A stretch of DNA of 64,000 bases from Clostridium sp. AM22-11AC. GTDB lineage: Bacteria > Bacillota > Clostridia > Lachnospirales > Lachnospiraceae. The position numbers and the translations under genes are program-made. Where the stretch lies: contig NZ_QUCM01000005.1 in NCBI RefSeq assembly GCF_003473545.1, positions 186,001-250,000 on the forward strand, given 5' to 3'. The notes under the pieces are model-generated. The model saw only the letters and a list, made by a program, of their open reading frames with translations. It did no database searches and was not told the origin of the DNA. Below, in pieces: positions 17,582 to 26,346 of the stretch. Each line of letters begins with the position of its first letter. Within the stretch, counting starts at the first letter, position 1.

Positions 17582-19835
17582 AAAAAGAGTGACAGCTTCT
17601 GTTTTAACGGCAGCATTGCTTTGCACATCAGCAGGCAGCGTTCCTGTATATGGCGCACCGGCAGGTGCAGATATAGATGAGACCATGTATGTGAACCTGG
17701 ATTACTACGGAAAAACAACAAAGGTAAACGTAGTAAAAGGGGTAAATTTAAATGGCCTTGGTGAGATCACTGATTATGGAAATTACATCAATGTAGAAAA
17801 TATGAGTACCAGTGATGCTCCGGTTTTAGGAGATGGAAGTGTAACCTGGAACCTGCCGGAAGGTCAGAAGGGCCGTTTTTATTATAAGTGTACCATGGAC
17901 AATGAACAGGTGGTACTTCCATGGGATTTTGATGTGTCCTATAAGTTAAACGGTGTTCCAACAGATGGTGACAAACTGGCAGGTGCAAACGGCCTGATCG
18001 AGATCAATGTGAAGGCTACGCCAAATGATAATGCTGATCTGTATTACCGTAACAACATGATGTTAATGGTGACAGTTCCTGTAGATATGTCTAAATGCTA
18101 CAGTGTAGACGCAGATGGCGCCCAGATCCAGAGCCTTGGATCCACAACAGCAGCTGTATTTTCCGCCCTTCCGGGGGAAGAAGGAGATTATACTGTCCGT
18201 ATTGGTACAGACAGTTTTGAAACTACCGGTGTGATCATGGCAATGGCACCTGGCACTATTGATGACCTGAACCATATTAAGGACCTGAAAGAAGCAAAGG
18301 ATACATGGAAAGACGCAGGAGATGCTTTATATGACAGTCTGGAGCAGATGGCTAAATCAGTGGAGTCCATGCGTGACGGCATCAACCAGGTACAGTCCGG
18401 CGTTTCTTCTGCTGAAAGCGCAAGACAGAAATGGAGTGCCAATAAAGACAGTATTTTAGCTGGAAATGATCAGACTCTGGAGTCACTGACAGCGCTGTCA
18501 CAGCAGCTGGAAACTCTGGTCCCACATTTGCAGACTGCTAAGGATGCGGCAGAGACCGTGCATAACAGCATGGGTGATATTGTAAATACCATGGGAGATA
18601 TGCAGGAACCTCTGCGCAAGATGTATAACCGTCTGCGCAATATCAGCACCACTTCCCAGTCTTTAGGGGAACAGTTAAATGATGTAAGAGAAGATATGGC
18701 ATGGCTGATCCAGAACAATGCCCAGTTCCAGGTACAGACCACTACTATTTTGGAGGCGCTTCCGGGACTGATCGAAGACCTTCAGGACTATGATGCAGAA
18801 GCACTGGATCTGTATGACGAAGCTCTGAATGATACAAGAAGTACAGTGGATGATCAGGATGCCGGTACAAAGACAGGCAGCAGCGCAGATGCAGCAAAAG
18901 AAGATAAGAGCAGCGAAGCTGTTTCTGATGCCACAGATAATGTTTCTGATACAGGGGAAAATACAGCAGAGGCAAATAGCAGTTCGGATACAGCAGATGT
19001 TGCAGGTGGTTCAGATGCCACAGACACAACAGATGATACAGACAGCGCAGATGCAGCAGATACCAGTGATACACAGACACTCAGCCGGGCGCATATTGAA
19101 AAACATGATGTGCCTCTGGTAGCAGCTTCATCCAGTGTGGATCTTGTGACCCTTTATCAGATGTTAACAAAGATCGATAAGGACAGCCGTGAATTTACCC
19201 AGGTTGCATCTAACCTGATGGACAATGTAGGAGATGCAGCAGAATATGGTGCAGACCTGACAGACAGCATGGACATGATGATCGAAGATCTGACAGCTCT
19301 TCATGACTCCCTGGATATGTATTATCCGGATCTGCAGGCCTCTCTGGATGATCTTTCTGAGCTGGTAGACCGCACCACAGATGCCATGAACAAAGGTGTC
19401 AGCACTATGACCATTGTGCAGAACACATTAAAGGCAACCAGCGGTGATATGGATGAGGCAGCAAAGAACAGTTTAAGAGGCAGTATGGAACTGCTTGATA
19501 AGAGCCTCAGCATCTTAGACAGTACTACAGGTGTGAGAACAGCAGGCCGTACCATGAAAGATGTTATGGATGAGCAGCTGGATAAATTCGACACCGATAA
19601 CCGCTTCCTGTTCATTGATCCGTCAGAAGATAAGGTTTCCTTTACTTCTGATAAGAACCCGGCCCCTAAGACCTTACAGGTAGTCCTTCGTACAGATGAG
19701 ATCAGTCTGGATGATGAAAACCATAAGGAAACCGATGCAGAAACAGAGAAGGCAAATGAAGGCCCGTTAAAGAGAATGTGGAATGTTCTGGTACAGATGT
19801 GGCAGGCCATCATCTCTATTTTCAAGAACAGATAG
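17571..19835 (+). CDS. Secreted coiled-coil partner protein of the MMPL transporter
   Basis: Function not established. The 754-residue protein has a signal peptide (cleavage near GSVPVYGAP), a beta-rich N-terminal part (to about 225), then helical coiled-coil stretches on both sides of an Asp/Ala/Thr/Ser-rich low-complexity segment at about residues 425-505, and a hydrophobic C-terminal end (LKRMWNVLVQMWQAIISIF) that may anchor it. It resembles the large YhgE-like partners found beside MMPL genes in Clostridia. GGAGG is nine bases before the ATG at 17571; an ATG at 17565 is too close. It overlaps the transporter gene by 11 bases. Confidence 0.7.
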   Translation: MRFRKRVTASVLTAALLCTSAGSVPVYGAPAGADIDETMYVNLDYYGKTTKVNVVKGVNLNGLGEITDYGNYINVENMSTSDAPVLGDGSVTWNLPEGQKGRFYYKCTMDNEQVVLPWDFDVSYKLNGVPTDGDKLAGANGLIEINVKATPNDNADLYYRNNMMLMVTVPVDMSKCYSVDADGAQIQSLGSTTAAVFSALPGEEGDYTVRIGTDSFETTGVIMAMAPGTIDDLNHIKDLKEAKDTWKDAGDALYDSLEQMAKSVESMRDGINQVQSGVSSAESARQKWSANKDSILAGNDQTLESLTALSQQLETLVPHLQTAKDAAETVHNSMGDIVNTMGDMQEPLRKMYNRLRNISTTSQSLGEQLNDVREDMAWLIQNNAQFQVQTTTILEALPGLIEDLQDYDAEALDLYDEALNDTRSTVDDQDAGTKTGSSADAAKEDKSSEAVSDATDNVSDTGENTAEANSSSDTADVAGGSDATDTTDDTDSADAADTSDTQTLSRAHIEKHDVPLVAASSSVDLVTLYQMLTKIDKDSREFTQVASNLMDNVGDAAEYGADLTDSMDMMIEDLTALHDSLDMYYPDLQASLDDLSELVDRTTDAMNKGVSTMTIVQNTLKATSGDMDEAAKNSLRGSMELLDKSLSILDSTTGVRTAGRTMKDVMDEQLDKFDTDNRFLFIDPSEDKVSFTSDKNPAPKTLQVVLRTDEISLDDENHKETDAETEKANEGPLKRMWNVLVQMWQAIISIFKNR

Positions 19836-19903
19836 TTGAAAAACAGATAGTCACAGCCCCATGTTTCTGGTATGATAGAAATAAGGGTTGGAAAAAATAC
19901 AGA

Positions 19904-19933
19904 CCCTCGGTATGTGAAATGGCATGCCGGGGG
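19904..19933 (+). other. Stem-loop between MMPL operon and second TetR gene
   Basis: CCCTCGGTATG (19904-19914) pairs with CATGCCGGGGG (19923-19933) over an 8-nt loop with two wobble pairs. No T-tract follows, so it is not a canonical terminator; a leader structure or attenuated end is possible. Confidence 0.4.
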
Positions 19934-19991
19934 CCTTGTGATGAAATTCTGTCCGTGGGCAGATCACATAGCTGTATAGTGGGAGGAAAAC

Positions 19992-20558
19992 ATGGAACCG
20001 GCAGGAAAGCAGGAAAAAACGAAATACAAACTGGCAGCATCCATGAAAGAATGCATGAAGCAGATGCCGGTGGATAAGATAACTGTAAAAAATATTGTGG
20101 AAGGCTGCGGCGTTGCCAGACAGACCTTTTACCGGAATTTTTTAGATAAATATGACCTGATCAACTGGTATTTTGACAAACTGGTGCTCCAGTCCTTTGA
20201 GCAGATCGGCATGGGACATACAGTAGGAGAAAGCCTGACACAGAAATTTGAATTTATCGTCGATGAAAAAGTGTTCTTTACAGAGGCATTCCGCAGTGAC
20301 GACCGCAACTCCTTAAAAGAACATGATTTTGAACTGATCTTACAGTTTTATCAGGATCTGATCGGACGAAAGACCAGCAGACCCTTGGGAGAAGATCTGC
20401 AGTTCCTTTTGGAAATGTACTGCAGGGGCTCTGTGTATATGACAGTAAAATGGGTCCTTACAGGAATGAAAGACTCACCGGCGAAAATGTCAAAGAAGCT
20501 GGTGGAAGCTATGCCTCCAAGACTGGCTGCTGTATTTGATGAGCTGAAACTGCTGTAA
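19992..20558 (+). CDS. TetR-family regulator, DhaS-like
   Basis: Transcriptional regulator of 188 residues. The N-terminal DNA-binding region reads KITVKNIVEGCGVARQTFYRNF, followed by DKYDLINWYF, the pattern of the DhaS-like branch of TetR proteins, which often lack ligand pockets and bind protein partners. GGGAGGAAAACATG gives a good start. It follows the MMPL operon after 156 bases, so it may be co-transcribed or independent. Two TetR proteins flanking one export module suggests layered control, by inference. Confidence 0.85.
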   Translation: MEPAGKQEKTKYKLAASMKECMKQMPVDKITVKNIVEGCGVARQTFYRNFLDKYDLINWYFDKLVLQSFEQIGMGHTVGESLTQKFEFIVDEKVFFTEAFRSDDRNSLKEHDFELILQFYQDLIGRKTSRPLGEDLQFLLEMYCRGSVYMTVKWVLTGMKDSPAKMSKKLVEAMPPRLAAVFDELKLL

Positions 20559-20593
20559 AAACGGAAAACTTTGTTATATATAACACAAAACGA

Positions 20594-20616
20594 TAATATC
20601 GATATACGGACAATAT
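20594..20616. repeat. AT-rich palindrome, diverged copy 2
   Basis: TAATATCGATATAC followed by GGACAATAT matches the 22-bp element at 13538 and 22173 with a few changes. It lies in the 277-bp gap upstream of fucO. Confidence 0.4.
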
Positions 20617-20686
20617 AAGAATGTATACGTGATCATTTATGTGTGATTTTTATAATAAAACTTATATAAAACAAAAAACATTCTCA

Positions 20687-20722
20687 AAAAGTGACAGACA
20701 AGTAAGTTTGTCACTTTTATTT
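20687..20722 (+). terminator. Hairpin with T-rich tail between TetR and fucO
   Basis: AAAAGTGACA (20687-20696) pairs with TGTCACTTTT (20709-20718), followed by ATTTTTG. It probably ends TetR transcription or acts as an attenuator ahead of fucO. The rest of this gap (20559-20835) has a TATAAT at 20738-20743 without a good -35 box. Confidence 0.6.
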
Positions 20723-20835
20723 TTGTTAAAGTGTTGTTATAATATTAACGAAACAAAGGAAAACAACATGAAACACAAAACTGCTCCGGATTTTGTATCC
20801 AGAGAGTATATTTTCATAAAAAAGGAGAATGTATC

Positions 20836-21984
20836 ATGGCAAACAGAATTGTATTAAATGAAACTTCTTATCATGGCGCAGGCGCTATCGCTGAGATCGC
20901 TAACGAAGCAAAAACAAGAGCTTTCAAGAAGGCTTTCGTATGTTCAGATCCAGATCTGATCAAATTTGGCGTAACAAAGAAAGTGACTGATGTACTGGAC
21001 AATGCAGGTCTTGCTTATGAGATCTACTCCAATATTAAACCAAACCCAACCATCGAGAACGTACAGACCGGTGTAGCTGCATTTAAGAAATCTGGTGCTG
21101 ATTATCTGATCGCTATCGGCGGTGGTTCTTCTATGGATACAGCAAAGGCAATCGGCATCATCATTGCTAACCCAGAATTTGAAGATGTAAGAAGCCTGGA
21201 AGGCGTAGCTCCAACCAAGAAGCCATCTATCCCGATCATCGCAGTTCCAACTACAGCAGGAACCGCAGCAGAAGTTACTATCAACTACGTTATCACTGAC
21301 GTAGAAAAGAAACGTAAATTCGTTTGTGTAGATACACACGATATCCCTGTAATCGCAGTTGTTGACCCGGATATGATGTCCTCTATGCCAAAGGGACTGA
21401 CCGCATCTACCGGTATGGACGCTTTAACACATGCAATCGAAGGATACATCACCAAGGGCGCATGGGAAATGACCGATATGTTCCACTTAAAGGCAATCGA
21501 GCTGATCTCCAAGAACTTAAGAGGCGCTTGCGAGAATACAAAAGAAGGCCGTGAAGGAATGGCTTTAGGACAGTACATCGCAGGTATGGGCTTCTCCAAC
21601 GTAGGTTTAGGAATTGTTCATTCCATGGCACATGCTTTAGGTGCTGTTTATGATACTCCTCATGGTGTTGCAAATGCAATCCTGCTTCCAACTGTTATGG
21701 AATACAACGCACCATGCACAGGAACCAAGTACAAAGATATCGCTATCGCAATGGGCGTTGAAGGCGTAGAGAACATGAGCCAGGAAGAATACCGCAAGGC
21801 AGCTGTAGATGCAGTTAAGAAGCTGTCCGCTGATGTTGGTATCCCAGCTGACTTAAAGGCTATCGTTAAGGCAGAAGATGTAGACTTCCTTGCACAGTCC
21901 GCAATGGATGATGCGTGCCGTCCAGGCAATCCAAAGGATCCGACCTTTGAGGATATTAAGAACTTATATCTGTCTCTGATGTAA
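20836..21984 (+). CDS. fucO: Lactaldehyde reductase, iron-dependent alcohol dehydrogenase
   Basis: Group III iron-dependent dehydrogenase that reduces L-lactaldehyde to 1,2-propanediol with NADH, the anaerobic end step of fucose and rhamnose fermentation. The 382 residues align along their length with E. coli FucO as I know it: IAIGGGSSMDTAKAIG for NAD, PTTAGTAAEVTINYVITD, and iron ligands Asp195 and His199 in GMDALTHAIEGY, His262 in VHSMAHALG and His276 in TPHGVANA. Preceded by GGAG and followed by a strong terminator. No fucose or rhamnose kinase/aldolase genes are adjacent. Substrate could be another aldehyde. Confidence 0.9.
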   Translation: MANRIVLNETSYHGAGAIAEIANEAKTRAFKKAFVCSDPDLIKFGVTKKVTDVLDNAGLAYEIYSNIKPNPTIENVQTGVAAFKKSGADYLIAIGGGSSMDTAKAIGIIIANPEFEDVRSLEGVAPTKKPSIPIIAVPTTAGTAAEVTINYVITDVEKKRKFVCVDTHDIPVIAVVDPDMMSSMPKGLTASTGMDALTHAIEGYITKGAWEMTDMFHLKAIELISKNLRGACENTKEGREGMALGQYIAGMGFSNVGLGIVHSMAHALGAVYDTPHGVANAILLPTVMEYNAPCTGTKYKDIAIAMGVEGVENMSQEEYRKAAVDAVKKLSADVGIPADLKAIVKAEDVDFLAQSAMDDACRPGNPKDPTFEDIKNLYLSLM

Positions 21985-22051
21985 GGGCAGAAGAGAAAAA
22001 CAAGCGACTGTCCCGTTTTCGGGGCGGTCATTTGTTTTTCTTCTGCCCTTA
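21982..22051 (+). terminator. Long hairpin after fucO
   Basis: An outer stem of about 20 bp (21982-22003 with 22031-22051, AAGGGCAGAAGA against TCTTCTGCCCTT plus AAAACAA against TTGTTTT) encloses an inner stem around CCCGTTTTCGGGG. It follows the fucO stop directly and likely ends transcription. Confidence 0.75.
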
Positions 22052-22124
22052 ACGAATGGCCCGCCTGCGCCAGCAGGCAGCGGAGCGCGTCAGCGCGTGA
22101 CTGTGAGTGGACCATATGCACCCC

Positions 22125-22152
22125 ACCGCCCTGTTCGGGGCGGTCTTTTTTT
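22125..22152 (+). terminator. Second terminator after fucO
   Basis: ACCGCCC (22125-22131), a 6-nt loop, GGGCGGT (22138-22144) and seven T residues (22146-22152). A GC-rich stretch with two small hairpins lies just before it (22058-22100). The remaining gap to 22392 holds two palindrome copies and a promoter. Confidence 0.85.
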
Positions 22153-22172
22153 GCTTCAAAACTGTTAAAATA

Positions 22173-22194
22173 TATTATCGATATATGGATAATA
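22173..22194. repeat. AT-rich palindrome, copy 3
   Basis: TATTATC (22173-22179), GATATATG, GATAATA (22188-22194). It lies 58 bp before the -35 box of the Na/Pi cotransporter promoter. Confidence 0.6.
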
Positions 22195-22251
22195 TAGCGT
22201 AATTTTACAAACAATTTACCTGAACTTTACATAACCGTCCAACAATCCGTA

Positions 22252-22280
22252 TTGACGACTGAGAAAATATCCCGTATAAT
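22252..22280 (+). promoter_or_regulatory. Strong sigma-A promoter for the Na/Pi cotransporter
   Basis: TTGACG (22252-22257), exactly 17 bp, TATAAT (22275-22280). The leader of about 105 nt contains palindrome copy 4. Confidence 0.85.
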
Positions 22281-22332
22281 GAGCAAGTGTAAACTCAAAG
22301 TAAAAATCAAGTAAAGAACAGGAAAAAACGTA

Positions 22333-22354
22333 TATTATCAATATATAGATAATA
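22333..22354. repeat. AT-rich palindrome, copy 4
   Basis: TATTATC (22333-22339), AATATATA, GATAATA (22348-22354). It sits in the transcribed leader, 38 bp before the cotransporter ATG, exactly 160 bp from copy 3. Confidence 0.6.
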
Positions 22355-22392
22355 TTTAAAATACCCTGTTCCTTAGGAAAAAGGAGTAAAAA

Positions 22393-24060
22393 ATGGGAGT
22401 TGAATTGCTTTTGGGCCTTCTGGGAGGTCTGGCGCTGTTCCTGTATGGAATGCAGATGATGAGCAACAATCTGGAAGCAGCTGCCGGAAACAAGATGAAG
22501 CAGATCCTGGAAAAGCTGACCACCAACCGCTTTATGGGAATCCTGGTAGGCGCAGGCATCACAGCACTGATCCAGTCATCTTCAGCTACAACGGTTATGA
22601 CCGTAGGCTTTGTAAACTCAGGTCTTATGTCACTTAACCAGGCTGTGTGGATCATTATGGGTGCTAATATCGGTACCACCATTACCGGACAGCTGATCGC
22701 TTTGGACGTAGGCGCTTTAGCACCGCTGATTGCATTTATCGGTGTTGTACTGGTGGTTTTTGTAAAGAATAAAAAGCTGCAGCACATCGGCGGCATTGTT
22801 GCCGGAGTAGGCGTTATCTTCATCGGTATGGGAATGATGAGCGATGCAATGCTTCCTCTTCGTGATGAACCGGAATTTATCCAGCTGATGACCAGCTTTA
22901 AAAACCCGCTGTTAGGTGTTATGGCAGGTGCGCTGTTTACTGCAGTGATCCAGTCTTCCGCAGCTTCTATCGGCATCTTACAGGCACTGGCTGTAAGCGG
23001 CGTGATAGGCCTTCACAGCGCTGTGTTCGTACTGTTCGGTCAGAATATCGGTACTTGTATCACTGCTGTTCTGGCTTCTGTGGGAACCAACAGAAATGCA
23101 AAACGTACTACAGCCATCCATCTGATGTTCAACGTAGTCGGTACAGTTATCTTTGTGGTACTGTGTATGGTAACACCATTCGTAGACTGGATGATTACCA
23201 CTAACCCGGCAAATCCTGCTGCACAGATCGCAAATGTGCATACCATCTTTAATATTGCCACAACTGTAATATTATTCCCATTTGGGCCGATGTTAGTAAA
23301 TATTGCAAAGCAGATCCTTCCGGATACCCAGGTAAAGCATGTGATGGATGCAGACCAGTGGTTTGAAGGCCTGATGGCTTCCAAGCATCATCTGGGTGTT
23401 TCTACCATTGCCATCAGCCAGATCCATGAAGAGATCCGGGATATGCTGGCTATAGCTGCTTCCAATGTTTCTGACAGCTTTAAGGCCATGGAACAGGGAC
23501 CGGGTGAAAATGGTATCCAGGAGATCGCAGACAGAGAAGAGGAGATCGATCTTTCCAATGTACGTCTGTCAAAGAAGATTTCCAAGGTTCTTGTTTTAGA
23601 CCAGACACCTCAGGATATTGAAGCATTAAATAAGATGTACAGTATTTTAGGAAATATCGAGCGAATTGGCGATCATGCAATGAACCTGGCAGAATATGCC
23701 CAGACCATTCAGGAAAAGAACCTGAACTTCTCTGATTATGCAAAAAATGAATTTAAAGTCATGGACGAAAGCTGTGCATTAGGTATGGAGCTTCTGAGAA
23801 AGGCAGCAGCCGGAGACAGTGACTTTACCCTGGAGAAGATCCAGGCGATCGAGCAGAAGATCGATGATATCACCGACAACTTCCGTCAGAACCAGATCGA
23901 CCGTATGCGCGAAGGCCACTGTAATGTAGAGTCCTCTATCCTGTATTCTGAAATGCTTACAGACTATGAGCGTATTGGTGACCATATGTTAAACATTGGT
24001 GAAGCATATGATGTGATCCAGTGGAACAGTGATAAAGTGGCTGCTCTTGCAGAAGAATAA
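22393..24060 (+). CDS. Na/Pi cotransporter family protein with PhoU-like domain
   Basis: Membrane protein of 555 residues, probably importing phosphate with sodium. The N-terminal part has about eight membrane helices and two inverted copies of the family QSS motif: ALIQSSSATTVMTVGF and AVIQSSAASIGILQA. From about residue 330 the protein is helical and cytoplasmic with PhoU-like segments (IERIGDHAMNLAEYA and YERIGDHMLNIGE). This two-part form is common in Firmicutes. A single-gene unit with its own strong promoter. Confidence 0.92.
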   Translation: MGVELLLGLLGGLALFLYGMQMMSNNLEAAAGNKMKQILEKLTTNRFMGILVGAGITALIQSSSATTVMTVGFVNSGLMSLNQAVWIIMGANIGTTITGQLIALDVGALAPLIAFIGVVLVVFVKNKKLQHIGGIVAGVGVIFIGMGMMSDAMLPLRDEPEFIQLMTSFKNPLLGVMAGALFTAVIQSSAASIGILQALAVSGVIGLHSAVFVLFGQNIGTCITAVLASVGTNRNAKRTTAIHLMFNVVGTVIFVVLCMVTPFVDWMITTNPANPAAQIANVHTIFNIATTVILFPFGPMLVNIAKQILPDTQVKHVMDADQWFEGLMASKHHLGVSTIAISQIHEEIRDMLAIAASNVSDSFKAMEQGPGENGIQEIADREEEIDLSNVRLSKKISKVLVLDQTPQDIEALNKMYSILGNIERIGDHAMNLAEYAQTIQEKNLNFSDYAKNEFKVMDESCALGMELLRKAAAGDSDFTLEKIQAIEQKIDDITDNFRQNQIDRMREGHCNVESSILYSEMLTDYERIGDHMLNIGEAYDVIQWNSDKVAALAEE

Positions 24061-24096
24061 ACGTATCCAATAAAGAAAAATAATAACAAATATCCC

Positions 24097-24132
24097 AAGC
24101 TGTATTTACTGAACAACCGGTAGATGCAGCTT
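24097..24132 (+). terminator. Stem-loop after the Na/Pi cotransporter
   Basis: AAGCTGTATTTACT (24097-24110) pairs with GGTAGATGCAGCTT (24119-24132) with wobble pairs. The following AATTTA is a weak T-tract, so termination is probable but not certain. Confidence 0.5.
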
Positions 24133-24284
24133 AATTTATACGCAAACTGGACTGGTTAAAAATATGATAATTGGCTATTATAAAAAGTCCACATATACGT
24201 TATACTCTAGTCAATCCAAAACGTTTCGGGCCAATCAATAAAATATTTTAAAAATATATCAGATAAGACCAGGAGGTTTGAAAG

Positions 24285-25166
24285 ATGAATACAAATACAG
24301 AGAGATACGAATTAAATAAGCAGCTGGCACAGATGCTAAAGGGCGGCGTGATCATGGACGTTACCACACCGGAGCAGGCAAAGATCGCAGAAGAAGCAGG
24401 CGCATGTGCGGTTATGGCTTTAGAGCGTATTCCTGCAGATATCCGCGCAGCAGGCGGCGTATCCCGTATGAGTGACCCGAAGATGATCAAGGGCATTCAG
24501 GAGGCAGTTTCCATTCCGGTTATGGCAAAATGCCGTATCGGACATTTTGTAGAGGCACAGATTTTAGAAGCCATTGAGATCGACTACATTGATGAAAGTG
24601 AAGTATTATCCCCTGCAGATGAAGTATTCCATATTGATAAGAGAAAATTCAAAGTTCCGTTTGTATGCGGCGCAAAGGACTTAGGAGAAGCATTAAGAAG
24701 AATTAATGAAGGCGCTTCCATGATCCGTACAAAGGGCGAACCTGGAACCGGTGATGTTGTCCAGGCAGTACGTCATATGCGCATGATGAACCAGGAGATC
24801 GCAAAGATCGTATCCATGAGAGAAGATGAACTGTTTGAAGAGGCAAAAGTATTAAGAGTGCCTTATGACCTGGTAGAATATGTACATAAAAACGGCCGTC
24901 TTCCAGTTGTAAACTTTGCAGCAGGCGGTGTTGCAACACCTGCAGACGCAGCTCTTATGATGCAGTTAGGAGCAGAAGGCGTATTTGTAGGTTCCGGTAT
25001 CTTTAAATCAGGAGATCCAAAGAAGCGTGCAGCAGCCATTGTAAAGGCAGTTACCAATTATACAGACCAGAAGATGTTAGCAGAGCTTTCTGAGGACTTA
25101 GGAGAAGCCATGGTAGGCATCAATGAGCAGGAGATCAAGCTTTTAATGGCAGAAAGAGGAAAATGA
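24285..25166 (+). CDS. pdxS: Pyridoxal 5'-phosphate synthase subunit PdxS
   Basis: Synthase subunit of the deoxyxylulose-independent vitamin B6 pathway; it builds pyridoxal phosphate from ribose-5-phosphate, glyceraldehyde-3-phosphate and ammonia from PdxT. The 293 residues are highly conserved: [13 protein letters not shown] opening ([20 protein letters not shown]), [29 protein letters not shown], and the lysine-bearing [17 protein letters not shown] precedes the ATG. The next gene begins one base after its stop. It forms a (beta/alpha)8 barrel assembling as a dodecamer in characterised homologues. Confidence 0.98.
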   Translation: MNTNTERYELNKQLAQMLKGGVIMDVTTPEQAKIAEEAGACAVMALERIPADIRAAGGVSRMSDPKMIKGIQEAVSIPVMAKCRIGHFVEAQILEAIEIDYIDESEVLSPADEVFHIDKRKFKVPFVCGAKDLGEALRRINEGASMIRTKGEPGTGDVVQAVRHMRMMNQEIAKIVSMREDELFEEAKVLRVPYDLVEYVHKNGRLPVVNFAAGGVATPADAALMMQLGAEGVFVGSGIFKSGDPKKRAAAIVKAVTNYTDQKMLAELSEDLGEAMVGINEQEIKLLMAERGK

Positions 25167-25167
25167 G

Positions 25168-25740
25168 ATGAAGATAGCCGTTTTAGCAGTTCAGGGCGCT
25201 TTCATTGAGCATGAGAAAAAGCTTGAAAAGCTGGGAGCCCAGTGTATCGAACTGCGAAAAAAAGAAAACCTGGAAGAGGATTTTGACGGTCTGGTACTTC
25301 CCGGCGGTGAGAGTACGGTTCAGGGAAAGCTGTTAAAAGAACTTGGCATGTTTGATGCTTTAAAAGAAAAAATAGAAGCGGGGATGCCGGTACTTGCCAC
25401 CTGTGCAGGACTGATCCTTCTGGCAAAAGACCTTACCAATGATGACCACCGTTATTTTGCTACACTTCCTGTTTCCGTAAGAAGAAATGCTTATGGAAGA
25501 CAGCTTGGCAGCTTTCACACAACAGAAGAATTTGAAGGCATTAGAAAAGTGCCTATGACCTTTATCCGGGCGCCTTTTGTGGAAAAAGCAGAGGAAGGCG
25601 TAAAAGTGCTTGCAAAAGCAGATGGAAATATTGTAGCTGTACAGTATAAAAATCAGATTGGAATGTCCTTTCATCCGGAACTGGATGAAGATGACCGTAT
25701 CCACCAGTTGTTTTTGGACACAGTAAAAAAGAATAAATAA
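25168..25740 (+). CDS. pdxT: Pyridoxal 5'-phosphate synthase glutaminase subunit PdxT
   Basis: Glutamine amidotransferase that feeds ammonia to PdxS. The 190 residues start MKIAVLAVQGAFIEHEKKL, with LPGGESTVQGKLL, the nucleophile in ATCAGLILLAK and the catalytic His-Glu in SFHPELDEDDRIHQ, all in the class I amidotransferase order. Its start is one base after the pdxS stop, so translation is coupled. No nearby regulator was seen. Confidence 0.97.
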   Translation: MKIAVLAVQGAFIEHEKKLEKLGAQCIELRKKENLEEDFDGLVLPGGESTVQGKLLKELGMFDALKEKIEAGMPVLATCAGLILLAKDLTNDDHRYFATLPVSVRRNAYGRQLGSFHTTEEFEGIRKVPMTFIRAPFVEKAEEGVKVLAKADGNIVAVQYKNQIGMSFHPELDEDDRIHQLFLDTVKKNK

Positions 25741-25769
25741 GACGATGAAATAAAAATGGGGGTGTGCAT

Positions 25770-25981
25770 ATGCCAAAAACAAAATGGAATCTGAATACCA
25801 TATACATATCGGAAAGACTGCAGGAGAGCCTGCGGCCCATCTCCCGCAGTGCCAGCAGCCAGATGAGCCGTCCTGCCATCAGCAGCAGTACATAAATCAG
25901 ATTTATTCCAAACTTCATATTGAGGGCGATACCAGAACAAAAAGGAGTCAGCTTGTAGAGCTGTTCTTACCAAATCCCTAA
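25770..25981 (+). pseudogene. LuxR-type regulator reduced to its two ends
   Basis: GGGGGTG precedes an ATG at 25770 that encodes MPKTKWNLNTIYISERLQES and a few more residues resembling the N-terminus of MalT-like LuxR regulators of this group, then runs to a stop at about 25893. In another frame, about 25887-25981, sequence like the last part of a LuxR helix-turn-helix appears: QYINQIYSKLHIEGDTRTKR to a stop, followed by a terminator. The ATPase/TPR middle (normally 700 or more residues) is gone. The family call rests on motif memory. Confidence 0.6.
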
Positions 25982-26009
25982 CCTTTAGTTAATGGTTATC
26001 CCATATGAT

Positions 26010-26041
26010 CCACCGTACAATATCAGTACGGTGGCTTTTTT
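26010..26041 (+). terminator. Rho-independent terminator of the LuxR remnant
   Basis: CCACCGTAC (26010-26018), a 7-nt loop, GTACGGTGG (26026-26034) and TTTTTT (26036-26041). Confidence 0.9.
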
Positions 26042-26076
26042 AATATCTTTATGACACGGCAGAAAGGAGGGTACTC

Positions 26077-26316
26077 TTGAAACGGAGATATCTAAAGGAT
26101 GTTACAACGCTGCCCGATTATATTTTGCAGGTCGATTTTGTATCGGGAAGCCGGCTTTTGCTGGACATGAAGCCTTATCTGGATAAGATCCGTTTTCTTT
26201 CGCTTGCGGATAAGAACGTGTGGAGTAGTGCTGTGACCAACGGTATCTTTGTCCGCTTCGGAGATGTGGAGCTGAGCCACGATGAAATATTGTCCATGGC
26301 AGAACAGGAACACTAA
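26077..26316 (+). CDS. Small DUF2442-like protein
   Basis: A 79-residue cytoplasmic protein resembling the DUF2442 family (L-x-V-x-F-x-G pattern seen as LQVDFVSGSRLLLDMKPYLD, then FLSLADKNVWSSA and a closing DVELSHDEILSMAEQ). Members often sit near toxin-antitoxin-like genes or act as small nucleic-acid-associated proteins; the role is unknown. Start is TTG at 26077, supported by AAAGGAGG ending six bases before it. It heads the lipoprotein cluster, 30 bases before the first lipoprotein. Confidence 0.6.
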   Translation: MKRRYLKDVTTLPDYILQVDFVSGSRLLLDMKPYLDKIRFLSLADKNVWSSAVTNGIFVRFGDVELSHDEILSMAEQEH

Positions 26317-26346
26317 CGCAGCTTTGCGAAAAGGGAGGAATGCAGG

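Noticed and set aside
25671..25973. Minus-strand 100-codon frame opposite pdxT end and LuxR remnant
   Set aside because: Low-complexity, no ribosome site, explained by remnant genes on the plus strand.
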